From Pyrenochaeta sp. MPI-SDFR-AT-0127 (Eukaryota; Ascomycota; Dothideomycetes; Pleosporales; Cucurbitariaceae): 64,000 bases of DNA. Below, in pieces: positions 11,642 through 23,700 of this stretch (its first letter is position 1; each line of letters opens with the position of its first letter). The stretch is from the NCBI GenBank assembly GCA_020747015.1, contig JAGTJM010000063.1:62001-126000 (forward strand), read 5' to 3'. The notes beneath the pieces were generated by a model. The model was not told where the DNA came from. It was given only the letters and a program-made list of their open reading frames with translations, and ran no database searches. The translations under genes were made by a program, and so were the position numbers.

Positions 11642-14229
11642 ATGAGTGTGGCTTCCTACAGATTGCGGCTCTCGTCATACTTTTGGCGCCTCTTAATGAG
11701 ACATCCAAGAGAACAATCAGAGGCACGCCAGCCCCACTATGGTGATACTACGCAACATCATGGCCCAATATCCATGGTCTGCCATGAGGAAGTCACCAGG
11801 CCCCAACCGCGAAGTTTCAACGCCTCACGGGGATGTGGTCTTTCAGAGAGGATATCACCGCCACCTACAAAACGTCAACGCGTAGCATCCGTGCCCACTT
11901 CGTTCAGAGACGGATTAAGCTCGACAGGTATTGGCCTGCATCCTCCAAAGGTCCCCAGCCTGGCTAGGAGTAGGTAAGAGAGCTTCAAGTCCCTGAAGCG
12001 ATGAGTGACTGATGTGCTGTAGATCAGGTGGTCCTGGAGGACTCTATGTGCATTCTGTACATGATCAAGCGAGATACAAACAAGCCCAAGATCGAACACA
12101 TTCTTCCTCACTTCTAGTTCCATCTATCGTTGGAGATCTCGAAGATCGGATTGTGAATTCCAGATCCAGACACAGCGATGGCATCCAGTCAGGAATATCT
12201 TTAACAGATTCATCAAGCAAGCGCGCATGCCGTGTTTGCGAAAAGACCTCCACAACAAACTACAACCCGATTTTTGACTGTCCCGGATGTGAAAGGCCGT
12301 ATCATGACAGCTGCCGAAAGCCTCCGCTCATCGAAGGGTCCAGTCCGTATGATTTCCCTGTTATCATCTACAGCGCAAGATATTGACAGCTTTAGGCAAC
12401 ACTGGAAATGTTCAAGGTGTCTGAATAGTGACCAAATCCGTAAACCAGGGCTATTCATTACGCCATATACTGCAAGAACATCTTTAGGTTTATCAAGCGT
12501 ACTTGCTAATAAAGGTGGTATTGTACACGGTAAATACACGAAGCAACGAAAATCTCTACCTGAAACCTCTTATGCTGCTTCTTCGCCCGAGGAAAACGCA
12601 AAGAGTAGTCCTCTAATTGCGGATGCTGCGGAGGCAGGGTGCTCTTCAACGCCGATCACCAATCATATTTCGAGCTCCTTTCGGTTCCAGTCAAACCTCG
12701 TCAAGCCAGGACTAATAACACAGACGAAGGTTCGTGATGCCGAGGCACCCTGCGCACCAACAGAGCCACACAAAGCTCTCACTTCATTTGAATGTCCTGC
12801 CGACGTGTTGAACATCGCCAATATCAATGGACAGGTCTTCGTTTGCAAAGCAACCGAACTGATCAAGCTGAGCTCTGAAACGAGAGCACTTGTAGTACTA
12901 AATCGCAACGATAATCACAAACCAGCACTCTCTACATCTCAAGCGCAATCGACCCCTATACAAAAAGACAGTGAGAGCGGTCCATTAGCTAGGGATAAAG
13001 CAGAGACAGTCAAAGAGATGACACGACGCAATATACTGGATAAGTTCATGGCAAATGATGATCCAGCTACAGCTGTGTCATGGCCACAGCAGCCAGACTC
13101 AGCCGCGACAGGTCCTTCACCTTCCACTGCCACTGAGTCATCATTAAGTCGTAAAACCTCGGTGGATACTCTATCAGAAAATTCGACCACTTGCTACACG
13201 AATCGAGAGCTGGCAAGGATAGCACTGGTGGCTGCCAATTTTACCCAATTGTCTGCCTTTGACATTATCGACTGGCTAGCTAATAGATTCACCCACTTGC
13301 GAAAAGGTGAGGGTGCTTGGGAGGAAAGCATCAATACTATTTTGTCTAGTTTCCCGGAGTTCCATGGCGATACAATTGCAGGAGAACAAGGACCCACCAA
13401 GTTGTACAGCATCGCCAGTCCAACTATGCGAGAGCGATATCAGAGAGAGTACCACGAGTATTGCACAACTTCAAATCCAGTCAACACTTCACTAGCTCGT
13501 GAGACTAGACATAAGCAATCATGCATTGCGAAGACCGTCGAACACGCTCCGGCCCCAGAGTTGGCTGCTCCTACTAGGCGTTCATGTGAACCTCGAGTCG
13601 TCATCTACAAGAAGCAATTGCAGAGCAAAAGATCAAATTCTGGCGATGCGTTGTTCACACCTTTTGTGCGCTTGTCTCCACGCCAGCTCGGCAGTCCACT
13701 CAAACTGGACCACGGTGTCACGCGAGAAACTCGTTTTTATAGTGTTGTGCGACAAGGTAACAAGTTGTCTGTTGAGACAATGACAGAAATTGAAAAGGCT
13801 AAGAAGATTGCCGAAATCAAGGCGAGGCCTCCAAGAAAGAGATACTTTGGGCCAGATTACCGACTAGCACACGTGCGGAGATACAATAGGCAGGACATTC
13901 ATGACGAGAGCGATGGCGCGTGGAAGCCGCACTGTTTCAGTGACAGTGAAAAGGAATCACAGCTGGACAAGGACTTTAAGTTGGAGGACAATAAAACAGC
14001 GAGAAGCCTCAAAGACGTCTTTGGCTTGCCTGACAATGCCATCCCGATGAATGATGGGCAGACCGAGTTGGCCTTCCGTGATGGAACTCTGGTATGTACT
14101 TCGTTGTTGGGTCCGAAGGATTGGGAACACACTAACACAAATTAGACCAACGGAAGGTTACCACGGTCGCGACACGTCTACAAGGTCGGCAAGCTATTTG
14201 GAGGAGAGTTGACTATCCGAACGTCTTGA
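11642..14229 (+). CDS. PHD-finger nuclear protein with a forkhead-like winged-helix segment
   Basis: Four exons: 11642-11973, 12023-12346, 12390 (or 12396)-14091 and 14146-14229, about 813 residues, with all phases matching. A C4HC3 PHD finger is assembled across the second intron: CRVC (180-183), CPGC (197-200), YHDSC (His205, Cys208) and WKCSRC (226/229). PHD fingers usually read histone H3 tails. At about 490-575 a region (NRELARIALVAANF, DIIDWLANRFTHLRKGEGAW, ESINTILSSFPEFHG) follows the pattern of a forkhead domain, including the W..SI...LS..P.F core, though the usual RHN of recognition helix 3 is changed. The rest is charged and low-complexity. The likely role is chromatin or transcription. 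The exact start and the second acceptor (two AGs six bases apart) are uncertain. Confidence 0.72.
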
Positions 14230-14759
14230 GAATCACGTTATTAAGGAATGTGTTCAAGAAAGGCCGTGATAATTTGCTTTTGTGGCGCTCTACCCTATGA
14301 GTTTGATAAAATTAAATGCGCTTCAGCCTCGCGCAAAATATGATCTTGGCTGCACCTTACGCTTCCAGATCTACTTGCGGCCTGATGCGTCATAGCGAGT
14401 AGCTAGTGCTAATCGATTACCCCTGTAGCGCATCTCTCAGCTCTTGGATATGCGCCTCTCCACGCGACCTCGATGCGCCACATCCCGTTTAAGTAATGGT
14501 CACACATGGAGGCGTGTTACAAAGATCAAGACAGACGGCAGCTCCGGTTCTTTTAACGCTCCGACTATCAGTCGCGGTGGATACCACTAAAGGGGTAGTT
14601 AGTAGATCAAAATCATTCATCTTAAGATCATATATCTCCTTTCGACTGACTTATACACTCCTTGCATGTGCCTTTTTGACTATTGATTTGTTCTGGCCGA
14701 AGGCAATCCATTCGTTTTTGGTAGACATAATTCACTCATTTACTAAGCTCAACACAAGA
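14230..14759. other. Intergenic/promoter of the CBM18 protein gene
   Basis: Mostly AT-rich sequence upstream of the chitin-binding protein gene; no other gene seen. Confidence 0.5.
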
Positions 14760-17015
14760 ATGCGTACATTCGTATGGGTCCTGACTGCCCTGGCAGCCGT
14801 GTCTGCTCAGAGCATCAGCAGAAGCGGTCGCTGTGGGTTGGCAAACGGCGGTCTCACATGCAGGGGCTCTACTTTTGGCAATTGTTGTTCTCAGTAAGAT
14901 TGACCAGACTCGTCAATAGCTGCAAGACATTAACATTGAGCGTTTAGGTATGGTTGGTGTGGTCGAACAGCAGGTTAGTAATGTTCTGTACACACCTTGC
15001 GTCGAGATTCATGCTAACTTTGACCTTTTCACAGCGTATTGTAGAACAGGTTGCAATCCTTCTTATGGTACTTGCTCGAACTCTGCTGCACCTTCGGTCG
15101 GCTCTTCAACTCTACGTACGAGCGCCCGCTCTTCCTCCGTCTCCGTCTCTGGCACCCGATCTTCGACTGCTCCTATTGCGTCTGCCACTGTCAAAGTCTC
15201 TACAAACGCTCGTTGCGGTTATGCGTATGGTGCGACTGGCGGATTCAGTTGCAAAGGGTCCCAATGGGGGAATTGCTGTTCCCAATATTCGTACTGGTAA
15301 GTGTTTGTCTTTGACCATGGTAGCAAAGCTGACGGGAAATGTATAGTGGCTCCACTTCAGCCTACTGTGGAACTGGTTGCCAACCTGGTTTCGGCAATTG
15401 CAATAGCGTAACTTCGTCAGCTCGATCGTCTTCAACCTCGTCAACTCTCAGCCGATCCTCGAGTGTATCGTCCTCAGTGTCGAAATCGTCATCCTCAATT
15501 CAGTCAAGCTCATCCTCAACTCAATCGAGCTCATCTTCGACTGCATTGTTGACTACGTCTTCGAGCGTTGCTATCTCAATTTCCAGCTCATCGACTTTAA
15601 TTTCGTCTTCGGTATTGTCTACACCCAGCGAGTCCGCCTCGTCTAGCGCGTCCGCTACGCTATCGTCTTCGAGTGAACCAGCTTCATCTTCCTCTGCCGC
15701 ATTTGCTACACCATCATCTTCAAGCACACTACCTTTATCTTCGTCATCGAGTGCATCTGCCAGCGAGTCTTCCTCTACCGCATCTGCTACGCTATCATCC
15801 TCGAGTGAATTAGCTTCATCTTCCTCTATCGCGTCCGCTACACTCTCGTCCTCGAGCGAATCAGTTTCATCCTCCTCTACCACATCTTCGTCCTCGAGTG
15901 AACCAGCTTCATCTTCGTCGTCAAGTGCATCTGCTACGCTATCATCGAGCGAACCAGCTTCATCTTCATCGAGTGCATCTGCCAGCGAGTCCTCCTCTTC
16001 TGCGTCTGCTACGCTATCGTCTTCGAGCGAACCAGCTTCATCTTCGTCATCAAGTGCATCTGCCAGCGAGTCTTCCTCTACCGCATCTGCTACATTATCG
16101 TCCTCGAGCGAACCAGCTTCATCTTCCTCTACCGCATCTGCTACATTATCGTCCTCGAGCGAACCAGCTTCATCTTCCTCTACCGCTTCTGCTACGCTAT
16201 CGTCCTCAAGCGAACCAGCTTCATCTTCGTCGTCAAGTGCATCTGCTAGCGAGTCAGTGTCCGCATCGCCAACTATCCTTACTGTGACGGAGTCTTCTAG
16301 CGCTCTGGCAACTCCTACCCCGAGCGAGTCATTGACCCTGTCGGCTTCTGCTTCTTCCACGGCCTCTTCAGTTGTTTCAAGCTCTTCCGACATGATCTCA
16401 TCTACACCTTCAGCCACGACTGCGACATCTTCATTAGAATCTAGCAGTGTCTCCTTATCTGCGTCTGTATCGTCTTCAGATGTAGCTTCGTCGACAACTA
16501 GCGATTCTCCCATTACACCTACACCGTCATCAACCACGCCTACGCCTAGCTCCTCGGATATCTCCAGCTCTTCTGCCACCCCGACGCCCACGAGTTTCTG
16601 CCTGAAAGTAGTCACCCCGAATCTCGCAATCACCAACCACTTTGTTTTAGGCGGTACAGATGGTCAGATCCTGGTTCTCCGACCTACCGCCGTGGCTGGT
16701 AGACCTATCGCTTCCTTCAACATTCTCCCATCTGGCGAACTAGCTACAAGCTCTGGCTTGCGAATCGCGCTTACTTCACTCACCACTGCTACCACTGCGA
16801 TAGCGCCCTTTTCTTCGCCCAATACCCGCCCAGTGCTCTCGTGCTCTCCTGCCGCCGATAGCATACTTCAATGCATTGCTCCATCGGGGACTCCTCCTCA
16901 CACGTTATTTAAAGCATCCAGTAATGCGGCGGGTAGTTCGATAGGAATGGGTAGAACTACTGCAGATTTTATCAACGTACAACTAGGGATGTTCTATGGA
17001 GCTCAATGTGCATAA
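14760..17015 (+). CDS. Secreted mucin-like protein with two type-1 chitin-binding domains
   Basis: Four exons (14760-14893, 14948-14973, 15035-15296, 15347-17015), 696 residues. A signal peptide (MRTFVWVLTALAAVSAQ) is followed by hevein-type CBM18 domain 1 at about 25-67 (RCGLANGGLTCRGS...NCCSQYGWCG...YCRTGC). A Ser/Thr linker leads to CBM18 domain 2 at about 114-159 (RCGYAYGATGGFSCKGS...YCGTGC). Each has eight Cys. Residues 160-550 are an extreme Ser-rich tract of degenerate repeats (units such as SSSEPASSSSSSASASE), expected to be heavily O-glycosylated. Residues 557-696 form a distinct folded-looking domain (FCLKVVTPNLAITNHFVLGG to the C-terminal AQCA) that I cannot name. No GPI signal is evident. 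Likely a wall-associated chitin-binding mucin or adhesin. Introns split both CBM18 domains. Confidence 0.85.
15640..16260 (+). repeat. Degenerate Ser/Glu-Pro-Ala coding minisatellite
   Basis: Within the mucin exon, units encoding roughly SSSEPASSSS + SASATLS repeat many times with high DNA similarity (recurring tcgagcgaaccagcttcatc). Unit length varies, as expected for recombination-driven repeat turnover. The antisense strand is also open here, which is a by-product of the repeat composition. Confidence 0.8.
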
Positions 17016-17497
17016 ATGGGGCAGGAATCAGTGGAGCACGTCCAATGTATACTATACCTAAACTAATAGCTAATAGCAAACATAATACAAAGGGTATAGG
17101 AAAAACACTTGTCATACACTCCCATATACTCTCTTATATGCCAAGTATCCCATTAGGCGTTAGCATGGTTGTGTCACTTGGGCTTAAGACCAGCCAAACG
17201 TTGTCTTGTAGCTGTGCCCAAGGCCACATGCCCTTTGTAAACCTCACAACCAGCAAATGCGTCGGCGAAATAGAGAATAGTTGTCGGTCCTGATTGACCC
17301 GTCGAGGTTCGGAAAAGCAACGTCTCGGCATTTGGCGATTCATGTCACTTCGCGGCCGCGGATGCCTGGCCCGTGCCATCCCAAGCTCCAAGCAGCCCAT
17401 CAGCCTTCAATTCCCCGCGCCTCAACCTCCGCATCCCCGCAGCGAAATAGGTGTGCCCCCTATCATGACTTTGCCATTGCTCTAGCACAAGTCCATC
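17016..17497. other. Intergenic
   Basis: Spacer between the mucin and transacylase genes (same strand), AT-rich at first and then GC-richer near the transacylase start. No gene seen. Confidence 0.5.
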
Positions 17498-18799
17498 ATG
17501 TCCAGCCCTCTCACACCAATCTCCAGAAGCATTCCGCGCCTCTCGCGGAGATGTATGCAATGCGGCGGGCAGAGAGACAGCCAGCGCCGGGGAGCTCGAC
17601 GGTGGATGAGCAGCGTGCCGGAATCGCGGGCAAAGAGGCCTAAGACAGCCATTTTCTTTCCTGGTACGCTCAATTCCATGCACGCCGCCAATTCGACCTC
17701 AGGATTTCTACGATGCTAATAATCACCAGGCCAGGGCGTGCAGCGAGTGGGCATGTGCACCCCATGGCTCGAAGCCTTCCCCAACACGGCGAGACCCATC
17801 CTCGAAGAAATCGACGAGACGCTCAAACTTCCTCTCACCAAGATCATAGAATCAGGCACTAACGCCGAACTTACCGAGACGGAGAATGCGCAACCGGCCA
17901 TCATGGCAACCTCGATCCTGATCCTGCGAGTCATGGAGCAAGACTTTGGCTTCAACTTGAGCGAGCGCATAGACATCACACTGGGACACTCGCTGGGAGA
18001 GTTCGCGGCGCTCGTAGCAGGCGGCTATCTTACTTTTCAGGACGCGCTGAAGATGGTGCGGCGACGAGCCGAAGTCATGAACAAATGCAGCCGCGAAGCC
18101 GTCGAGGCAGAGGGCAGTGAATTTGGTATGGTGGCATTGGTGTGTGAGTCGGAGGCACATATGCAATCTCTCGTCAGCGGTATACGTGATTTCCTCGAGA
18201 TATCTGGACCCCACTCCAAGTCGGATTCCAAAGACGACCTGCCTGCCGTACAACAAGTCGCAGTGGCGAATATCAACTCAAAGAATCAGATTGTACTGAG
18301 CGGCAGCATTGCCCGAATACAAACACTGCTAACAAACCTGCGCCAATTTGGCGGCCACGACCCTCGACACGTACGCTTGAAGTCAGACTCGCCCTTCCAC
18401 AGCAACCTCATGAAACCTGCACAGGAGACGATGAAGCGAATACTCCACAAAGAACTCGATGGTGGACGCGATATCGTAACTTGGCCAGGCCTCATGCCCT
18501 GTATATCAAACGTCTCTGGGAAGCCCTTTCAGAGCAAGGAGCAGCTCAAGGATCTGCTGGCACGGAGCTGTGTTGAGACTGTGCAGTGGTGGAAGAGCGT
18601 CAAATATCTACACGAACAGGAGAAAGTCATGCGATATGTGGGCATTGGGCCGGGCAAGGTAGGAAGGAACCTTGTCGGGAAAGAGGTTGGCATGAAGGGT
18701 GCAGTCAAGGGTGGTGGTGTTTGGGGGATCACCAGTCCAAAGGAGATGGAAGAAGTCATTAGGGCATTGGATGATACGGAAGATGTTCACGAGGGTTGA
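17498..18799 (+). CDS. MCT1: Mitochondrial malonyl-CoA:ACP transacylase
   Basis: Two exons (17498-17663, 17730-18799) with a 66-bp intron holding a TGCTAAT branch site; 411 residues. The N-terminus is Arg-rich (about residues 9-36), as in mitochondrial presequences. FFPGQGVQRVGM is the usual FabD start. GHSLGEFAALVAGG carries the nucleophile Ser (about 143), then VRRRAEVMNKC, and SDSPFHSNLMKPA with the catalytic His. It transfers malonyl from CoA to acyl carrier protein in mitochondrial type II fatty acid synthesis, which feeds lipoate synthesis. It stands alone rather than as a domain of a large synthase. Its 3' end lies only about 200 bases from the convergent SDR gene. Confidence 0.92.
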
Positions 18800-18997
18800 A
18801 GATTGACAGATGCCGAAAAGCACATGTTAAGAGTCTGCGGCAAGTGGCAGAAGTTGTGGAGTGCAGGAGATACTCTAAGCGCAGACTATGTCAAGATGTC
18901 AGAGGACTTGCTGCTACAACTTCGCTACCTCACACTCAACAGCGTACCGAACATTGTGGCAGCTCCTTCTACAATGAAGTCGACAAATCTACCACCT

Positions 18998-20268
18998 CTA
19001 AGCACCTTGTACGTTCAGCCCAGCATCGACCTGGATCCGCATACCCGTCATGCTCGTATTCTTGGCCAGCATTATGAACGCGGCCACACAATCATCCAAA
19101 AACGTTTCATGCTTCAACACTGCGGCGTTGTTCAGAGCCTGGATCTTCTCTTCGGAATATTTTAGGCCCTATGACTTGTTCTCAGCATGTAGCGGAAGGA
19201 GGGAGTATATGCCCATTTGAAATGAGGCAGAAGGGGCGGATTGGACAGGAAAAGGACGGACGTACCCATTCTGTTAGAAGGAGTCCTGGGAGCACAGTGT
19301 TGACGCGGATCTTGGGTCCAACACTGACGGCCAGACACTTCACAAGGTGCAATTGTGCAGCTTTGGTGACGGAATAAGGCATGCTGGACCCCCCTTGACC
19401 GATTGCCTGTTGTATTGTATTAGCAAGTAATGGCGAGGAAGCTGCACACAGCAAGCCAATGGGAGTTTGGGAAGACATACAGCTATACTGCCTGTAGTAA
19501 TCAATTGCCCACCATCTGGGTTCTTATCAAACGTAGCCCTCGCTTCAGAGAGGAGTGCCTTGGGTACTTTGACGTTTGTAGACCAGCACCGGTCCCATTC
19601 CTCTTCGCTCATGGAATCGAGATCTTTCCACTCTGAGAAGCGCGTCCAGCCCTATTATCGTATTAACTCTTCTGCGCTTTTACCCCCGGATACGCAGCTT
19701 TACAAGGGGGGGGGGGGGGGGCGTAGGGGGAGAAACATACAGCATTAGCAATAACAACATCAATTCCACCCAACTGCTCAATCGTTTCTTGCACTGCTCT
19801 CTTCGCCCCAGCCGTAGACGTCATATCCTAATCACACACATAGAAGTTAACACATTACTCTTTTTCACAAGCACCCATACTCCTTCAAGAGCCTGAGAAT
19901 CAACATACCGCTTTAATAACAACGGCTTTGACACCCTGCTCTTCACACTGCCGCTGCACCTTCTGCGCCGGCTCGATGCGATTGAAGTAATTAACCGCCA
20001 CATTCGCGCCTTCTTTTGCGAACGCGATGCTGATGAGTTCGCCGAGGCCGCTGTTGTAGAATTAGCCTCTTTTTTTGTTGTTTTGCCGGCATTCTTCCGC
20101 GGGTTTTACAAGTCCATGAAGAGGTTATACAAGGGAGGTCAAGTGCAGGGATGGAGATGTAGAAATGTGTTTGGGGACAGGTAAGGCGAGGGGAAAGAAA
20201 GGGTTGCTTGCAACGTACGCTGAGCCCCCGGTCACGAGGATGTTTCTTCCCTTGAGGTCGTATGGCAT
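18998..20268 (-). CDS. Short-chain dehydrogenase/reductase (classical SDR)
   Basis: Six small exons: 20268-20219, 20050-19909, 19827-19741, 19651-19481, 19406-19266 and 19168-18998. They splice without a phase error into 253 residues. Motifs are the cofactor-binding TGGSAGLG (13-20), GGIDVVIANAGW, catalytic Ser148 (TTGSIA), Tyr161-x3-Lys165 (YSVTK) and the C-terminal MTGMRIQVDAGL. Length and motif spacing fit classical NAD(P)-dependent SDRs; the substrate cannot be told. The gene is unusually intron-rich for its size (five introns of 74-168 bp). One intron holds a run of 16 G (plus strand). Confidence 0.88.
19706..19721 (+). repeat. Poly-G homopolymer of 16 in an SDR intron
   Basis: Sixteen consecutive G on the plus strand (C in the transcript), inside the third intron of the SDR gene. 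Such runs are prone to length errors in sequencing; being intronic it does not affect the reading frame. Confidence 0.9.
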
Positions 20269-20768
20269 TGTGCTGTTGGATGGGTACGTGCGGGTGTTGC
20301 TCTGTTTGGCTTGGAAGCGAGGAATTGGACCTGATGGTTAGGAGAAGATGAGGGCTGGAGTGAGAGAGACGGATTGAACTGATGTATGGTAAGCGTGAGT
20401 CAACGGGAGAAAGGGTTGCTGTGTGCCCAGCAGCAGCAGCTGTAGCAATGTTGGTAAGCTGTGGGGCAGAAAGAGCTACCGGGAGCTATGTACTACACCC
20501 CGCCATCTCTACTTGTTACTTAGTTTAGAGTAGTACGGTAACCTCGGTACATGAGTTGGTCGCTTTTGTGAGCAAAAAATGGTGAGATGTGTTTTGAGGA
20601 AGGGAATTGTTGAAGGATGCATATAATTAGATATAGAAACAACAGTAGGTTTTTGTTGAATATCTAGTGATCCAGTATTAAATCCGAACCAGCTCTTCCC
20701 GCTGGCTCCAAAGTCATAATCTACTTCAAATTATGTTCAATATCAACGACAAGCTATTCCGGATCAAG
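20269..20768. promoter_or_regulatory. SDR promoter region / MED5 3' flank
   Basis: About 500 bases upstream of the SDR gene and downstream of the MED5 gene (both on the minus strand). It includes a short CAGCAGCAGCAG run near 20429. No gene seen. Confidence 0.4.
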
Positions 20769-23700
20769 TTACATGTTGTCAAAATCCAGACCCCAGTCAT
20801 CATCGCCGCCACCACCTATGTCCATGCTCATGTCCATATCCATGGCCATGGAGCCCAAGTCTGTCATGTCCAGATCTGGCAAAGCACCTAGATCTGCGCC
20901 CAAATCACCAGTACCTACGTCCGTACCCATGCCCATACTGGCTAGATCCAAAGCTTCGGCGCCAGTGAGCTCGTCCATACTGCGCTGCAGTGCCTTGTTG
21001 TCCATACTGGAGATGTCCTCGACAATGGAAGCTGCTGCTGCGTCGTCAATGGCTTTATTGATGTCGTCTGAGATAGTTTGGGATTGTATGTCGACAATAT
21101 TGACGCTAGGCAAGTTAAGGGCTGGGGCTTGCAAACCGACCTCGCCAAGTGAGCTGAGTTGCGCCTCAACCCGCCGGTGGAGACGAACGATTGTTTGTGC
21201 AGTCAGGGGATCTGTAGCAACTAGACTTGCAGCATTGTCAAACTCCTGCTTGAGCATTTCACGGAGATTGGCGCGCGTGCGTGGTGGTGGCGGAACGGAG
21301 ATGGACCCTCCTACCCAGTCTACGGATATAGGACTGTCCTCTACTGTCGGCGAGCAGATGATCGACACTCCAATGTCAAGTGCGGCAGCACCGTTTCCAG
21401 CGTCTGTCTGGGCTTTTACCTCGTCCACAATAGCTCGCAAAGTCCTGTAGCCACCGATGATCTTTATCGAAGCATAGATCTGGCGATGTGTATAGCTTGG
21501 CGGGTTCGGCTGTAATGATGCAGTCGAAGCCCATTGCGACAGCTGTTGTACTGTATGCCGTAGTGACGTATTCAATGTGCTGTTTGGTGCATTGGTCCAC
21601 TGCTCTAGTTCTTTCAAAGACGAGTATACAGAGCGTTCATAATGAGTGTGTTCTTTGATGGCCTGCAACAGAGGTTCAATATCCCTGCGGCTTAGATCAC
21701 GCCGCTGCAGCGTGCGAAAGCATTTCTCAAGACGACTGGATACTGTAGCCAAGATTGCTGAATGCATAGCTTGTGCGTCCCCGGAAGAAGGGACCGTTAA
21801 TGTGACCTCCTTGAAGATCCGCATTACTGCGTCGAGGTCATTGTGCGTTTGCTCTAGGGCATACGACGCCAGCCAGATCAAACCTCCAATAAGAGATGGT
21901 AAGAGAAAGGTCTCTCCTAGGTCTAAAGAAGGGTCAACTGCTGCAAAGTCATGATTGGAAGCAGCAGACTACTCACATTCTAAGCCGCCCTTGACGACCT
22001 CAAAAGATAAGACTCCCGTTGAACATGCGAGGACCGTCTGTCTGAAAAAGGTCGGTACGATTATATAGAAGTCCTGCGGACGGCAGGAAGCGAACACATC
22101 GTTGCTGAGACCTTCTGTGTTAGAATCATAAAGTCCTTTGAGCCAGCTTCCAAGGTGTTTGCCTTGTTCTTCAGTCAATTCTTCTGGGGGTATTTTATGT
22201 TGACTTTGTTCGACCAGTCTGGCGATGAATGCGTCGCGACCAATTCCAATATCGTGGTATGTCAGATCATAGCGATATATAAACGCCATAACGAGAACAA
22301 GAATAGCACCATATTCATCATACACGGGCTGGTACTCGCCTAGACATGTTAGGTGGGCATCTTTGTATGATGTGGAGATTTACCTTGGTCGCTATCGTAG
22401 TGCCAGTCATCCAGAAACTGACATAACGGTCGAAGGATGCTAGCCGGCGATGTGAACTGAAGTATAACGTCCATCGCTTGCGGTTTCTTGAATATTAAGC
22501 AAGAGAGTTGTTTGAGATACATGGTCGTCTGGGTTTCACAGAGATGTGATATAAACCGTAGATATGTCAGCAGATTGTCTTTGCAAGTAAGAATATTCAT
22601 ACATCCGCGATGGCACCAACGATGGCCCCAGCATTTCCGTCGAGATTGTCCAACTCATCAATGAACATGCTAACTTTGTCGAAATTATTCTTGCACTGAT
22701 CGAGCAATTGTTTCCTGTCGTACTTGGTTTCGGGTGGGCCTTGCATAGGCGTTTCTCCGAGAAGTCGTTCAACAGTGCCCGCTGGAATGAGCCCATGAAG
22801 TGTACAAGCATTGAGGAAGTCCTGTCTTACGTCGGACAGTGAATTGTTGGTCCCCATGAGGTCGTCGAAGCCTTGAGAGAAAGCTGGAAAGGCATTGGGA
22901 TCCACGTGGCTCAGCGCTTGGGTAATACAGAGTTCTGGAGTCATGGGAAATATGGATGCGGAAATCTGCGAGAGGAGTATGGGTACTTTGTTGACGAGGA
23001 AGGATTTCAGGTAAAACATTGTTGAAGCAGGTTCACTTCGGTACATGGCATTGGCGAGAATGTCGAAGGCAGCAGTAATCAAATCTGTAGCCATATTTTG
23101 GGGTTCAAGCTATTGACAGTCAGCTATGGGATGGAACGCAAAGGAATGTAATTTTACCTTGTAACGTGAGTGTAAGTAATTCACTATGGTAAAATCATCC
23201 GTAAGGGGCCTTGCAACAAGCTTTAGAGTGTCAGCTTTGATTTGGATAAATGGCTGGGGGAACCCACCAAGGAGTTCAAGAAGATGTAGAGCCCAGCCCT
23301 CGTGTTCAGGATTGGGAGGTCTATGACTGCTTCGAGCTGGAGCACAGCAACTTCGAGGCCGGCATTCTCGCTCGCTTCGCCATTGATAGTTGGAAGCTTA
23401 TCGTAAAAGTCATGTTGTTTCTGGGACATTTCCAGTCGATTCGCAAGCTCCAATGAATTTTGAGACCCAACTGAGGTGTGAGATAAGAATGGGATGAAAG
23501 TTGATAGTGACTGTGTGAAGTTCTTGCGGATATCTGGATATTGGTAAGCCTTGCTATGCACAGAAAGTTGTGAAACAGCAGGGAGCCCAGATGGCATAGC
23601 TTGAGCGATATTCTTTGCATACCTTTGCCTTTGGGATTATTCAAGATGAGGAGGATTTTGGGGTTCTCTATGATGCCGACCACAAGCACACCGAGGCCCT

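Noticed and set aside
15521..16636. Open frame of 371 codons antisense to the mucin gene, rich in Asp/Glu/Ala/Leu
   Set aside because: It is the mirror of the Ser-repeat codons. The sense strand has signal peptide, CBM18 domains and correct introns.
20773..21450. Plus-strand open frame of 225 codons over the MED5 last exon
   Set aside because: Shadow of the acidic/Met-rich MED5 tail; composition biased to Ser/Met/Pro with no motif.
23600..23622. Apparent 23-bp intron in MED5
   Set aside because: Below any known minimum. An 89-bp intron (23534-23622) with the same donor restores frame and joins NPKGK to DIRKNFTQSL.
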